Positions 6,291-14,374 of a DNA stretch of 47,897 nt are shown here, in pieces. Position numbers and translations under genes: made by a program. The notes beneath the pieces are model-generated. The model was not told the origin of the DNA. It saw nothing but the letters and a program-made list of their open reading frames with translations, and made no database searches. Each line of letters opens with the position of its first letter. Within the stretch, counting starts at the first letter, position 1. Source of the DNA: an uncultured Mycoplasmatota bacterium (GTDB taxonomy: Bacteria > Bacillota_I > Bacilli_A > RF39 > UBA660); NCBI GenBank assembly GCA_900552975.1, contig UWSL01000001.1, positions 1 through 47,897 on the forward strand, given 5' to 3'.

Positions 6291-6922
6291 TATGATTCAA
6301 TATTTTTTTTACATAATACAGTTTCTCTAGCTTTACCACTTTCAGAATACGTACAAGTACAAATACCATTACGGCAATCTTCGCACTCATTAGTTGCATT
6401 ACATTTCTGTTCACGTAATTCAACTTCATTTAAAGGTCTCTTAGCGTTACTATCAGCAACTATTTCTTGAATTTTTGCCATTTTTTCTGTAATATTTGTT
6501 TTTATCATTTTATATGATTTCTCATCAATAATTCTATAACCATCTATATCTCGATAATTATACAATTTATCAATTTTTGGATTTAATTCACTTAATTCAT
6601 TTAATTGTAACTTACAAGCATTAACATTTTCTAAATCACAAACATATTTGCTACTCAAAAAATCAAACCATTCAACCACTAAATCCTTGCCATAAGATTG
6701 AATTTCATTTTTTCTTTTTTCATTTTTTTCATATTTTTTAAACAATTCAGGAATAGGTTCTAAGTCATTAACGTTCAAAGAAGTATAGTATAAATCAATA
6801 GCATCCTTAACATCTTTTTTATAGTTATACATTTTATTCATATAAAAAGTAGAAGCTAAAAAATAAAAAATAATAAGTACAATCACTAATGCTACTATTC
6901 CTAATATTTTTTTCTTATCCAT
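6290..6922 (-). CDS. Membrane-anchored protein with Cys-rich C-terminus, unknown
   Basis: The product has 210 residues from the ATG at 6922; an in-frame GTG at 6931 overlaps the xerD stop. A short basic N-terminus and one hydrophobic segment (about 7-27) form a signal anchor. The following part (about 35-165) is charged and helical, with two Cys spaced like a disulphide pair (CDLENVNAC). The C-terminus packs six Cys into about 32 residues (CNATNECEDC, GICTC, VLCKK), suggesting a small disulphide- or metal-stabilised knot outside the cell. It is co-transcribed behind xerD. No family is recognised. Confidence 0.65.
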   Translation of the reverse strand: MDKKKILGIVALVIVLIIFYFLASTFYMNKMYNYKKDVKDAIDLYYTSLNVNDLEPIPELFKKYEKNEKRKNEIQSYGKDLVVEWFDFLSSKYVCDLENVNACKLQLNELSELNPKIDKLYNYRDIDGYRIIDEKSYKMIKTNITEKMAKIQEIVADSNAKRPLNEVELREQKCNATNECEDCRNGICTCTYSESGKARETVLCKKNIES

Positions 6923-6927
6923 ATAAA

Positions 6928-7815
6928 TCACTCTTTCTTATTTCTTGGATGATACGTATAATCATCCTTTAATTTTTCATTAACCAAGTGGGCATATATT
7001 TGCGTGGTTGCAATATCCTCATGTCCCAATAATTCCTGAATAATACGTAAGTCTGCACCATGTTTTAGCAAATGAGTTGCAAAGGAATGCCTCAAAACAT
7101 GTGGTGAAACATTTTTCTTAATACCACTTCTTTGGCATTCTTTTTTGATTATTTTAAAAAAAGCTTGCCGACTAATATTTTTATATAAATTACTAATAAA
7201 TAAATAGTCTGATACATGCTGATGTAATATCAAAGGACGATACTTATTAATATAAAGTTGTAAATATTTTAAAGCAACATCACCAAAAGGAACAATCCTT
7301 TCTTTATTACCCTTGCCCATAACCCTAACAAAACAATTAACCAAATCTACATCTGTAACTTTTAAATTACATAATTCGCTTATTCTAAGTCCTGTTGCAT
7401 AAAGTAACTCCAGCATTGCCTTATTACGATAATCATAAGGCGTAATTAGTCGTATATCCAACAGCAAATTCACTTCATCTTCTGTTAAATAATTTGGTAA
7501 TTTTTGCGGAATTTTAGGTAAAACAATATTTAAACAAGGTGTTGTTGTTATAAATTCTTCACGAAGTAAAAAATTATAAAAAGAACTCACAACTGTTATA
7601 TGATGAGCCAACGATCTAGCACTTAATTTATCAAAAGATGCAAAATATTTAACTAATTGGTCATAAGTAACACTTAACAAATCACCATTAAAATAAATAT
7701 CTAAATCTTTTAAATCATTATTATAACTAAGGACTGTATTATCACTAAGTTTTCTTTCAAACATTAAATAGTTAAAATATTTTTTAATATACTCACTTGG
7801 AATATACTCATCCAT
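6928..7815 (-). CDS. xerD: Tyrosine recombinase XerC/XerD
   Basis: The product has 295 residues, the normal Xer length. The SAM-like N-terminal domain spans about 5-90. The catalytic set is complete: R144 in ATGLRISEL, K168 in GKGNKER, H239 and R242 in HVLRHSFATH, H265 in GHEDIATTQIY and nucleophile Y274. Xer recombinases resolve chromosome dimers at dif. Here a dif site lies only 1.7 kb away and has captured a filamentous phage that lacks its own integrase, so this enzyme or its partner probably performed the integration. A leftward promoter (TTTACT-17-TATAAT) lies at 7838-7866. Whether it is the XerC or XerD member cannot be settled from this window. Confidence 0.92.
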   Translation of the reverse strand: MDEYIPSEYIKKYFNYLMFERKLSDNTVLSYNNDLKDLDIYFNGDLLSVTYDQLVKYFASFDKLSARSLAHHITVVSSFYNFLLREEFITTTPCLNIVLPKIPQKLPNYLTEDEVNLLLDIRLITPYDYRNKAMLELLYATGLRISELCNLKVTDVDLVNCFVRVMGKGNKERIVPFGDVALKYLQLYINKYRPLILHQHVSDYLFISNLYKNISRQAFFKIIKKECQRSGIKKNVSPHVLRHSFATHLLKHGADLRIIQELLGHEDIATTQIYAHLVNEKLKDDYTYHPRNKKE

Positions 7816-7837
7816 CTAGCATCACCATACTATATAA

Positions 7838-7866
7838 ATTATATAAAAAATATCCTAAAAAGTAAA
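7838..7866 (-). promoter_or_regulatory. Promoter of xerD
   Basis: On the minus strand TTTACT (7866-7861) and TATAAT (7843-7838) are separated by 17 bp, upstream of the xerD ATG at 7815. Confidence 0.6.
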
Positions 7867-7917
7867 ATAAAAATAACAAAATTATCAATCTTTATGCGTA
7901 ATCAATAAATTACTTTT

Positions 7918-7947
7918 TTACCACAATATTAAATAATTTGTTATAAT
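7918..7947 (+). promoter_or_regulatory. Promoter of rarA-gpsA
   Basis: A TATAAT box (7942-7947) lies 16 bases before the rarA ATG, with the weak -35 box TTACCA (7918-7923) 18 bp upstream. The ribosome binding site AAGGTG (7953-7958) follows. Confidence 0.55.
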
Positions 7948-7963
7948 TAAGAAAGGTGAAATT

Positions 7964-9163
7964 ATGGAAGTATTAGCAGATAAGTTAAGACCTCAAAATA
8001 TTGATGAAATAATTGGTCAGCAACACCTAGTAGGTGAAAATAAAGTTATTCGTAACTTAGTAGAAAATAATCATTTAGTCAGCATGATTTTATATGGCAA
8101 ACCTGGGATTGGTAAAACGAGTATCGCTAATGCTATATGTAATCAAATCAATAAACCTTTTCGTATGTTAAATGCTACAATTAACAATAAGCAAGATTTT
8201 GATATCGTTATTGAGGAAGCTAAAATGTATGGTGAAATTGTTATTATTATGGATGAAATACATCGTTTAAATAAAGACAAACAAGATTTACTTCTACCAT
8301 ATATTGAAAGCGGCTTAGTAATTTTAATTGGAATGACAACCTCAAATCCTTATCACAAAATAAATCCTGCTATTCGTAGTCGTTGTCAAATCTTTGAACT
8401 AAAGGAGTTAACTTCCGATGATATCATGGTTGGACTTACAAGAGCATGTCAATATCTTAACGGAATAAAATTAGATGAAGATGCAAAAAAAGCAATTGCT
8501 AAATTATCATCAGGTGATTTAAGAAATGCTCTTAATTTACTAGATGTTGCTTATTATAGTACTAAAGATAAACATGTCACTTTAGATACAATTCAAGCAA
8601 TCAATGCCAAAGCCGTTTTTTTTAGTGATTCAAATGAAGACGGCCACTACGATTGTCTTTCTGGTTTACAAAAATCCATTCGTGGTTCTGATGTTAATGC
8701 CTCTCTTCATTACTTAGCTCGTTTAATTGAAGAAGGTGATCTTGATAGTATTTATCGTCGCCTAAGTGTCATTGTCTACGAAGATATCGGCCTTGCTAAT
8801 CCGGCTATGGGACCAAAAGTAATGGCTGCCATAAATGCTGCCGAATTAGTAGGACTCCCAGAAGCTCGTATACCTCTCGGTACTGTTGTCGTCGAAATGG
8901 CTTTGAGTCCTAAAAGTAATAGTGCTCATGTCGCTTTAGATACTGCCCTAGAAGATATCGAAAATGGTAACACAGGAAATTTACCAAATCACATTAAAAC
9001 TAATAGTCCTCTTTATAAATATCCTCATGACTATCCTAATTCTTGGGTAAAACAACAATATCTTCCAGATAATATTAAAAATCGAATTTACTATCATCCA
9101 CGTAATAATAAATACGAGATGAATTTAAATAAACTACATAAAGAAATGAAAGGTGAAAAATAA
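7964..9163 (+). CDS. rarA: Replication-associated recombination protein A (RarA/MgsA AAA+ ATPase)
   Basis: The product has 399 residues. The N-terminus LADKLRPQNIDEIIGQQHL is typical of the family. The P-loop is GKPGIGKT (about 45-52), Walker B is IIIMDEIHR, and an arginine-finger region NPAIRSRCQIF follows. The C-terminal domain contains YEDIGLANP, a RarA hallmark. The protein acts at stalled replication forks. It is followed by gpsA with a one-base TAATG overlap. In B. subtilis the homologue (yrvN) also neighbours tcdA and 6S RNA, as here. Confidence 0.95.
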   Translation: MEVLADKLRPQNIDEIIGQQHLVGENKVIRNLVENNHLVSMILYGKPGIGKTSIANAICNQINKPFRMLNATINNKQDFDIVIEEAKMYGEIVIIMDEIHRLNKDKQDLLLPYIESGLVILIGMTTSNPYHKINPAIRSRCQIFELKELTSDDIMVGLTRACQYLNGIKLDEDAKKAIAKLSSGDLRNALNLLDVAYYSTKDKHVTLDTIQAINAKAVFFSDSNEDGHYDCLSGLQKSIRGSDVNASLHYLARLIEEGDLDSIYRRLSVIVYEDIGLANPAMGPKVMAAINAAELVGLPEARIPLGTVVVEMALSPKSNSAHVALDTALEDIENGNTGNLPNHIKTNSPLYKYPHDYPNSWVKQQYLPDNIKNRIYYHPRNNKYEMNLNKLHKEMKGEK

Positions 9164-10140
9164 TGAAAATAGCATTAATTGGAACAGGAGTTTATGGAAT
9201 GTCTATGGCTCTAATGTTAAATAAAAATGAAAAAAATATAATAATGTGGTCTGAATCACAAGAAAGATATAAAAAATATTTAGAAGATGGCTGTATCAAG
9301 GATATTATTCCAGGTATTAGTGCCCCTAAAAACATAAAACTAACTTGCTCATATGAAGAAGCAACTAAAGATGCTGATGTCGTTTTTATCATTTCTACAG
9401 CTGCCTTCGTTAGTTCAATCTGTAATGAAATAAATCAATATATAAATAAAGATACCGTTATATGCATTGCCTCTAAAGGTATCGAAAATCATAGTTGTCG
9501 TTTCTTAAGTGATATTGCTTATCAAACCTTAAAGACGAAAAATATCGCTGTCATATCAGGTCCATCATTTGCTATAGACATGGTCAATAATAATCCTATT
9601 GGTCTTTCTATTGCTTCCAAAGAAGAAAAAGCTATTAATACTATCAAAAAAGTTTTAGAAAGTGATACCATAAAATTAAGAGAAACTGATGATTTAATTG
9701 GTATTCAAATATGTGGTAGTATCAAAAATGTTATAGCGGTTGCCTCAGGCATACTAAATGGATTAAATTATCCAGAGTCAACCCAATGTTTCTTAATTAC
9801 TGAAGCTTTAAACGATATAAAGAATTTAATAGCCGCTTTAGGAGGAAATGCTAAAACAATCAATTCTTTTGCTGGCGTTGGTGATCTTATCCTGACCTGC
9901 ACATCTACTAAAAGTAGAAATTATAGCTTTGGAAAATTTGTTGGACAAGGTGCTACTAAAGAAGAAAAAAAAGTCTATTTGCAAGAACATACAGTCGAAG
10001 GTTACTATACTTTAAAAAGCATCTATAAACTTGTACAAACTCAAAATATTGAAATGCCCATCATTGATTTAATTTATAAAATAATAATCAATGATGAAAA
10101 TCCTCAAGAATTAATAACTTTTTTAATCAATAAAAAATAA
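9163..10140 (+). CDS. gpsA: Glycerol-3-phosphate dehydrogenase [NAD(P)+]
   Basis: The product has 325 residues. The N-terminal nucleotide-binding motif is GTGVYG (7-12). Family blocks SGPSFA, GSIKNVIAVASGI and GVGDLILTCTS are present in order, the last two in the C-terminal helical domain with the catalytic Lys (in GSIKN). It reduces dihydroxyacetone phosphate to sn-glycerol-3-phosphate for phospholipid synthesis. It is translationally coupled to rarA. A perfect long hairpin terminator starts at its stop codon. Confidence 0.93.
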   Translation: MKIALIGTGVYGMSMALMLNKNEKNIIMWSESQERYKKYLEDGCIKDIIPGISAPKNIKLTCSYEEATKDADVVFIISTAAFVSSICNEINQYINKDTVICIASKGIENHSCRFLSDIAYQTLKTKNIAVISGPSFAIDMVNNNPIGLSIASKEEKAINTIKKVLESDTIKLRETDDLIGIQICGSIKNVIAVASGILNGLNYPESTQCFLITEALNDIKNLIAALGGNAKTINSFAGVGDLILTCTSTKSRNYSFGKFVGQGATKEEKKVYLQEHTVEGYYTLKSIYKLVQTQNIEMPIIDLIYKIIINDENPQELITFLINKK

Positions 10141-10182
10141 GATTATGATTAGCAACTTGCTAATTCCATAATCTTATTTTTT
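10137..10182. terminator. Bidirectional terminator between gpsA and the acidic protein gene
   Basis: The arm ataagattatg (10137-10147) pairs with cataatcttat (10167-10177), and attagcaa (10148-10155) pairs with ttgctaat (10157-10164), giving one long nearly perfect stem. A T-run follows on the plus strand and an A-rich stretch precedes it, so it can serve both converging genes. Confidence 0.85.
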
Positions 10183-10195
10183 TATCTATCATAAA

Positions 10196-10405
10196 TTACT
10201 TCTCTTCCTCAGTATTATCATCTTTTGCAATTTCCAAATAATTATCTATAATTTTTTTTATTTCATCTTTTTCTTCATCTGTCTTAGCATTTGAAAGTAA
10301 AAAATCTAAATATGTTGTTCTTTCACAAAATGTTAAATCAGGATTCATAAGAGTACTTTCTTTTAATACCTCAGAAACATTTTCTAATTCTTCTTTTTCC
10401 TCCAT
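10196..10405 (-). CDS. Small acidic protein, unknown
   Basis: The product has 69 residues and is strongly acidic, with Glu-rich ends (MEEKEELENV and NTEEEK), probably helical, with one Cys. A GGAAG ribosome binding site precedes the ATG. It begins five bases after the tcdA stop, so the two are one transcript. I recognise no family and no membrane segment. Confidence 0.65.
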   Translation of the reverse strand: MEEKEELENVSEVLKESTLMNPDLTFCERTTYLDFLLSNAKTDEEKDEIKKIIDNYLEIAKDDNTEEEK

Positions 10406-10410
10406 TTAAA

Positions 10411-11097
10411 TCACTTCCTATACTTTATTATATCATTAAATACATAACTTGCTAAACATAAACCAGCAGTATTTGGTACAAAGCAAGTTGAACCAGGTGT
10501 TCTCTGATGCGTTTTTATGGGAATTTCTGTTGAAGTAACAACAGGTAATTTATAAGATATTTTATTGTCTCTAAGTAACTTTCTCATAACTTTAGCCAAA
10601 GGATCATAATTAGTCTGCCATACATTACTTATAACAACTTTTGTTGGATCTAAACGATTACCAGTTCCCATCGCACTAATTATCTTTATTTTATACTCTA
10701 AAGCTTTTTTTATCAATAATAATTTAGTAGCAACTGTATCACAACAATCTATAATATAATCAAAATCAGCAAAATTCTTTATTTGATCAAAATTAGCCTC
10801 ACTCAAGAACATTTTATATTCTGTAACATAAATATTAGGATTAATACTTAAAGCTCTTAAATAAGCCTCAGATGCCTTAAAATTACCTATATTATTAGCA
10901 TTAGATAAAAGTTGCCTATTTAAATTAGAATTATCAAAACAATCTCCATCTATTACCGTAATATTGTTAAAACCAGATCTAACTAATGCCTCAAAACAAG
11001 CACCACCAACCCCACCGACTCCGACTATTAAAATAGCTTTTGTTCCAATATATGTTAAATCATCTTCGCTAATTAATAACTTTAATCGATCAAACAT
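10411..11097 (-). CDS. tcdA: tRNA threonylcarbamoyladenosine dehydratase (E1-like)
   Basis: The product has 228 residues with the ThiF/E1-like fold. The ATP-binding loop is GVGGVGG (26-32). DGDCFDNSNLNRQ follows, then CDTVATK and the C-terminal block QRTPGSTCFVPNTAG typical of TcdA/YgdL. The enzyme cyclises t6A37 in ANN-decoding tRNAs. It lies beside a 6S-like RNA and rarA, as its B. subtilis homologue yrvM does. The upstream promoter shows an extended -10 TGTTATAAT about 20 bases before the ATG. Confidence 0.92.
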   Translation of the reverse strand: MFDRLKLLISEDDLTYIGTKAILIVGVGGVGGACFEALVRSGFNNITVIDGDCFDNSNLNRQLLSNANNIGNFKASEAYLRALSINPNIYVTEYKMFLSEANFDQIKNFADFDYIIDCCDTVATKLLLIKKALEYKIKIISAMGTGNRLDPTKVVISNVWQTNYDPLAKVMRKLLRDNKISYKLPVVTSTEIPIKTHQRTPGSTCFVPNTAGLCLASYVFNDIIKYRK

Positions 11098-11147
11098 AAA
11101 AAATCACCATTCAAATTATAACATAAATAAAAAAAGGAACAAATAAA

Positions 11148-11171
11148 AAAGTATAACATTTATTATACTTT
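11148..11171 (-). terminator. Terminator of the 6S-like RNA
   Basis: On the minus strand aaagtataa (11171-11163) pairs with ttatacttt (11156-11148) around a 6-nt loop, followed by a U-rich run. It lies about 14 bases after the closing stem of the RNA at 11185. Confidence 0.75.
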
Positions 11172-11357
11172 ATCAGAAAATTAATACTCAAGTAAGTACT
11201 TGTTGTGATAAAAAACCTGCACCAGACAGGTGGGCATCACATGATTCATTTTAGGATCCCTACACTTTAAAAGCAAGGTCTTCAACACCATGAATCAATT
11301 AGATTCCCGTATAATCACTTACTCGGTTTTTATATTACAAATACTTTAACTTGAGTA
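11172..11357 (-). ncRNA. ssrS: 6S RNA (RNA polymerase regulator), probable
   Basis: A non-coding stretch of about 185 bases folds like 6S RNA. The ends form a closing stem: actcaagt (11186-11193) pairs with acttgagt (11349-11356), extended by gtacttgt pairing with the opposite strand. A large internal bubble follows, with a small hairpin on one side (acctg pairing with caggt near 11216-11232). An upper stem pairs 11242-11249 with 11290-11297. The extended -10 promoter TGCTATAAT lies directly upstream and a terminator downstream. B. subtilis 6S-1 (bsrA) lies in the same neighbourhood of aspS, tcdA and rarA. Structure and synteny support the call. Confidence 0.78.
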
Positions 11358-11362
11358 ACTAA

Positions 11363-11371
11363 ATTATAGCA
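11363..11371 (-). promoter_or_regulatory. Extended -10 promoter of the 6S-like RNA
   Basis: TGCTATAAT on the minus strand lies about seven bases before the predicted RNA 5' end near 11357. No good -35 box is visible, as expected for an extended -10 promoter. Confidence 0.6.
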
Positions 11372-11377
11372 TAAAAA

Positions 11378-11408
11378 AACAAATAGTACTACTCTATTTG
11401 CTTTTTTT
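11378..11408. terminator. Terminator after the HerA-like gene
   Basis: caaatag (11380-11386) pairs with ctatttg (11394-11400) around a 7-nt loop, with T-tracts on both sides. It lies between the HerA-like gene and the 6S promoter. Confidence 0.8.
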
Positions 11409-11424
11409 ACATTAATTATGTAAA

Positions 11425-13359
11425 CTATTGTGCTAATGGTGGCATAATAGTTGGTTTAATTGTACTATTATTGGCAGGTTGATTAGTCACAACTCCAAAC
11501 ATTGCAGGATTAGCATTTGGATTAACTCCAGAACTTACTACCCCAGTTCCTCCATTAGTACCATTACCTTCATTATTATTAGAAACACTAGGAGCCGCAC
11601 TAACTCCTTGAATACGCCAACAATTATTAACATCACAAGAATTCGAATTAGGTGCTGGATTAGGCATTTCCATTTTTATAACCATTGGTAATTTAAATGC
11701 CCCACCAAATCCAACACAGTTACCTGGTTGTAATATTTTTTGTTTTTCAATAACATCAGCCGAAATATTAGGTAACATTGTCCTAATATATTCAATATCT
11801 CTTGGATGGGTCATTTTAAAAATCAAGAAATTACTACATTGTGCAATAACTGTTTCACTAATTTCAACAGGTCTTTGGGAAATAATATTAAGCAGAACTC
11901 CATATTTACGACCTTCTTTAGCGATACGATCAAATATATTATAACCAATCAAGAAAACATCGGCATCTTTTTGAACGTATCTATGGGCTTCTTCCAAAAA
12001 TAAATGAAAAGGAACAGATGCTCTTTGCTTACGACCCTTGGCAAAATCAAAGAAAATTCTTGCCATAATTTTAACAATAATCTTTGCTTGAGTATCATCA
12101 ATATCTTCAAGATTAATATTAATTACTTGCGCTTTTCTCCCCTTATAAGCAACCAAGCTTGCTATGTAAGATTCCATAGAAATATAATTTTCTACACGAT
12201 ATACATTAGCAATGCGACTATTCATAATAGCTTCTAATCTTACCTTTAATAACATTGAATCATCATATAACTGTTGATTGTTTTGAAATCCTTCACTAAT
12301 TAAAGTAAATTCTAAAGCTTGAGAAAAATCTCTTATTGTATAAAAAGCATTAAGTGGTTCTTCAGTCATTTCTAAGTTTTCATCAACATGTTTTAAAATA
12401 TACTCGGTAATTAAAACAGATTCACCAAAATTACCATTACTATCAATTTCAAAACATTCTGATAATGTTCTTGTATACCCTAATCCTTGAATAGTACTAT
12501 CAAAATTAAAATCATTAGTATGACAAACTTCTAATACTTTAAAAATATCATTTTTCTTATTAGCTGTAATTTGGTTACTATATAAAATAGCAATTAATGC
12601 TTTGGCTATCAAGTGATTCTTATATTTTTCAGCAACCTCATCATCTTTGCTAAAGATTCTTGTTAGTTTTAAAGCACGTTCCAAAATAGGAATTTGACTA
12701 TGTTTATCACATTGTAACATAATTGTTAAATCATCTAAATTTAATAAATGAAAAGGTATATGCAATTCTGTATCATTTTCATCTTGTACATTAGTTGTAA
12801 TAAATTTATAACTATAATTAGGATTATAAGCATCTAATTTATTAAAAGCTGTTTTATATTCACCATAAGCATCAAAGATAAAAATATTAGCATTATATGA
12901 TACTAATTTAGGATTAGCAAAGATATTTTGAACAATTCTTGCTACACCACATGATTTACCAGAACCGGTATTTCCAAAAACAGCCATATGATTAGCAAAC
13001 AAATTATTTATATCAGCACATACTTCATATCCTTTATAAATTGAACTAGTTCCAACTTTAAAAGTTGTATCATCATAAGTTCCAACAATAGCTCTTAATT
13101 CATTATCATTAATAGTTCTGATAACACTTGACATAACAGGTTTTCTGATAACACCACTAACATATTTTCCATCATGAAATTCTCCTAAAAAGCGAATTTT
13201 TATAACTTGGTCATTAACTTCTTCGACTTCGCCTAATATCAATTGATCAGGTGCTTCAAAAACAACATGAACATTCATCAAATCGCCCATTTCTTCAGCT
13301 GAAGCAATTGACTCAACGTGTGCTGTATTCTCCGCAATAAACTTTATCTTTCCAAACAT
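11425..13359 (-). CDS. HerA/FtsK-like ATPase (DUF87 family)
   Basis: The product has 644 residues from the ATG at 13359, which has a GAGGTG ribosome binding site; an ATG 24 bases upstream would include that site in the frame. A beta-rich N-terminal HAS-barrel-like part (about 1-90) precedes the P-loop GNTGSGKS (129-136). The Walker B motif is in FHLFLEEAHRYV, followed by GRKYGVLLNIISQRP, the hexameric HerA/VirB4 pattern. The last 80 residues are low-complexity Gly/Asn/Pro. HerA ATPases translocate DNA and often pair with NurA nuclease or act in defence. No NurA is recognised next to it, so the role is open. Confidence 0.8.
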   Translation of the reverse strand: MFGKIKFIAENTAHVESIASAEEMGDLMNVHVVFEAPDQLILGEVEEVNDQVIKIRFLGEFHDGKYVSGVIRKPVMSSVIRTINDNELRAIVGTYDDTTFKVGTSSIYKGYEVCADINNLFANHMAVFGNTGSGKSCGVARIVQNIFANPKLVSYNANIFIFDAYGEYKTAFNKLDAYNPNYSYKFITTNVQDENDTELHIPFHLLNLDDLTIMLQCDKHSQIPILERALKLTRIFSKDDEVAEKYKNHLIAKALIAILYSNQITANKKNDIFKVLEVCHTNDFNFDSTIQGLGYTRTLSECFEIDSNGNFGESVLITEYILKHVDENLEMTEEPLNAFYTIRDFSQALEFTLISEGFQNNQQLYDDSMLLKVRLEAIMNSRIANVYRVENYISMESYIASLVAYKGRKAQVININLEDIDDTQAKIIVKIMARIFFDFAKGRKQRASVPFHLFLEEAHRYVQKDADVFLIGYNIFDRIAKEGRKYGVLLNIISQRPVEISETVIAQCSNFLIFKMTHPRDIEYIRTMLPNISADVIEKQKILQPGNCVGFGGAFKLPMVIKMEMPNPAPNSNSCDVNNCWRIQGVSAAPSVSNNNEGNGTNGGTGVVSSGVNPNANPAMFGVVTNQPANNSTIKPTIMPPLAQ

Positions 13360-13439
13360 TCCAACACCTCTTCTATTATACATAATATTATCTTATCACA
13401 AATCAATCAATAATTAAATCCTAATTATTTTTAATTTCA

Positions 13440-13462
13440 CAAAAAAACTCCCGTAGGAGTCT
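13440..13462 (-). terminator. Terminator with UACG tetraloop
   Basis: On the minus strand actcc-tacg-ggagt is followed by seven T. It lies about nine bases after the stop of the gene ending at 13468 and separates it from the HerA-like gene. Confidence 0.85.
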
Positions 13463-13467
13463 TACGC

Positions 13468-14286
13468 TTATAAAGTCTTCTTTTGTTGTTTCTTTAAATA
13501 ATTTAAATGTTTTTGATAATGAAAATTATTTTGATAAATCAAACCACTTTCACTATCATATATAGCCCCATATTCATCAATATAATTTTCTAATGGTTGC
13601 TTAACTTTTGTTTCATCAAAAACACGAATTTTTTCATTAAAATCAAGTGTTGTATAATTAGGTATTTCCCCTTCACTCAAAGCCTTAAAATATTGTTCTG
13701 GACTAAAATAATCTGGATTAGCAACCTCTCTATAGCATCCACATTCCATTAAAAGATTTTCCTTAGAAATAGTTGCTTCATTTAATGGAACATCTTGATC
13801 TTTAAAACGTTCTGCCATAGTTATAAGGGCTAAACTAGCTTTTCTCCCCATTCCTGATGCATAAATATTAATACAACCAGAATGATAACCTAAAAGATAA
13901 CGATAATCTTTTTTTATTTCCTCTAAAATTAGTTTATTTTCTAAAGATAAACCATCTATTTTTAATTCAATCCACGCATTTGTATCCATTGGATCACTAC
14001 ACATAAAAGTATAAATATTTTTATCCCATAAAATTTGACAAGCTTTAAGACATTCACGAATAACATATTGTTCTGGATTTTCTTCCACCATTTGTTGAGA
14101 AACACGAGGCTCTCCTTTATACTTTTTACTAACTAATGTCCTTTTACCAGCAAGAACTCCAGCTGTATAACGTACTTTTTCAATCAAATTATTTTTTAAT
14201 ATCGAAACATAACTTTTAATATAATTTTTTAAACTTGGATCTTCTTGCAAAGCCATTTCTAAGCGTATTCTATCAAAATCATTCAT
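13468..14286 (-). CDS. Conserved-looking protein of unknown function
   Basis: The product has 272 residues from the ATG at 14286, which is preceded by AGAGGGGG; an upstream in-frame start at 14322 lacks a good site. It is soluble, with Cys residues in KACQILW, TFMCSD, MECGCYRE and a Tyr-rich C-terminal half. Phrases such as MCSDPMDTNAWIELKIDGLS and HSGCINIYASGMGRKA look like a globular enzyme core, but I recognise no family. It has terminators on both sides and so is probably a single-gene transcript. Confidence 0.65.
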   Translation of the reverse strand: MNDFDRIRLEMALQEDPSLKNYIKSYVSILKNNLIEKVRYTAGVLAGKRTLVSKKYKGEPRVSQQMVEENPEQYVIRECLKACQILWDKNIYTFMCSDPMDTNAWIELKIDGLSLENKLILEEIKKDYRYLLGYHSGCINIYASGMGRKASLALITMAERFKDQDVPLNEATISKENLLMECGCYREVANPDYFSPEQYFKALSEGEIPNYTTLDFNEKIRVFDETKVKQPLENYIDEYGAIYDSESGLIYQNNFHYQKHLNYLKKQQKKTL

Positions 14287-14344
14287 ATTTATTTCCCCCT
14301 CTGCTAAAAATATAACAAACATAGCTTATTTTGGCAAATTTTCA

Positions 14345-14371
14345 TCAAAAAAGCAGTACCCTAATACTGCT
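14345..14371 (-). terminator. Terminator after gatB
   Basis: On the minus strand agcagta (14371-14365) pairs with tactgct (14358-14352), followed by a T-run. It lies directly after the gatB stop and ends the tRNA-charging operon. Confidence 0.8.
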
Positions 14372-14374
14372 ATT

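Noticed and set aside
6229..6429. Minus-strand frame of 66 codons with Cys-poor hydrophobic product
   Set aside because: It overlaps the better supported Cys-rich protein gene in another frame and runs through the terminator hairpins.
7870..7940. Possible second dif-like or repeat element in the xerD-rarA gap
   Set aside because: The gap is only AT-rich; I find the two divergent promoters but no 11-6-11 Xer site.
11165..11360. Reading the structured gap as a T-box or other metabolite riboswitch
   Set aside because: It lacks the GGTGGNACCGCG core and is followed by its own terminator with the tcdA start beyond a separate promoter, so a free-standing 6S-like RNA fits better.
11425..14286. Calling the HerA-like gene and its neighbour a HerA-NurA defence operon
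   Set aside because: A terminator separates the two genes and the neighbour shows no recognisable NurA motif.
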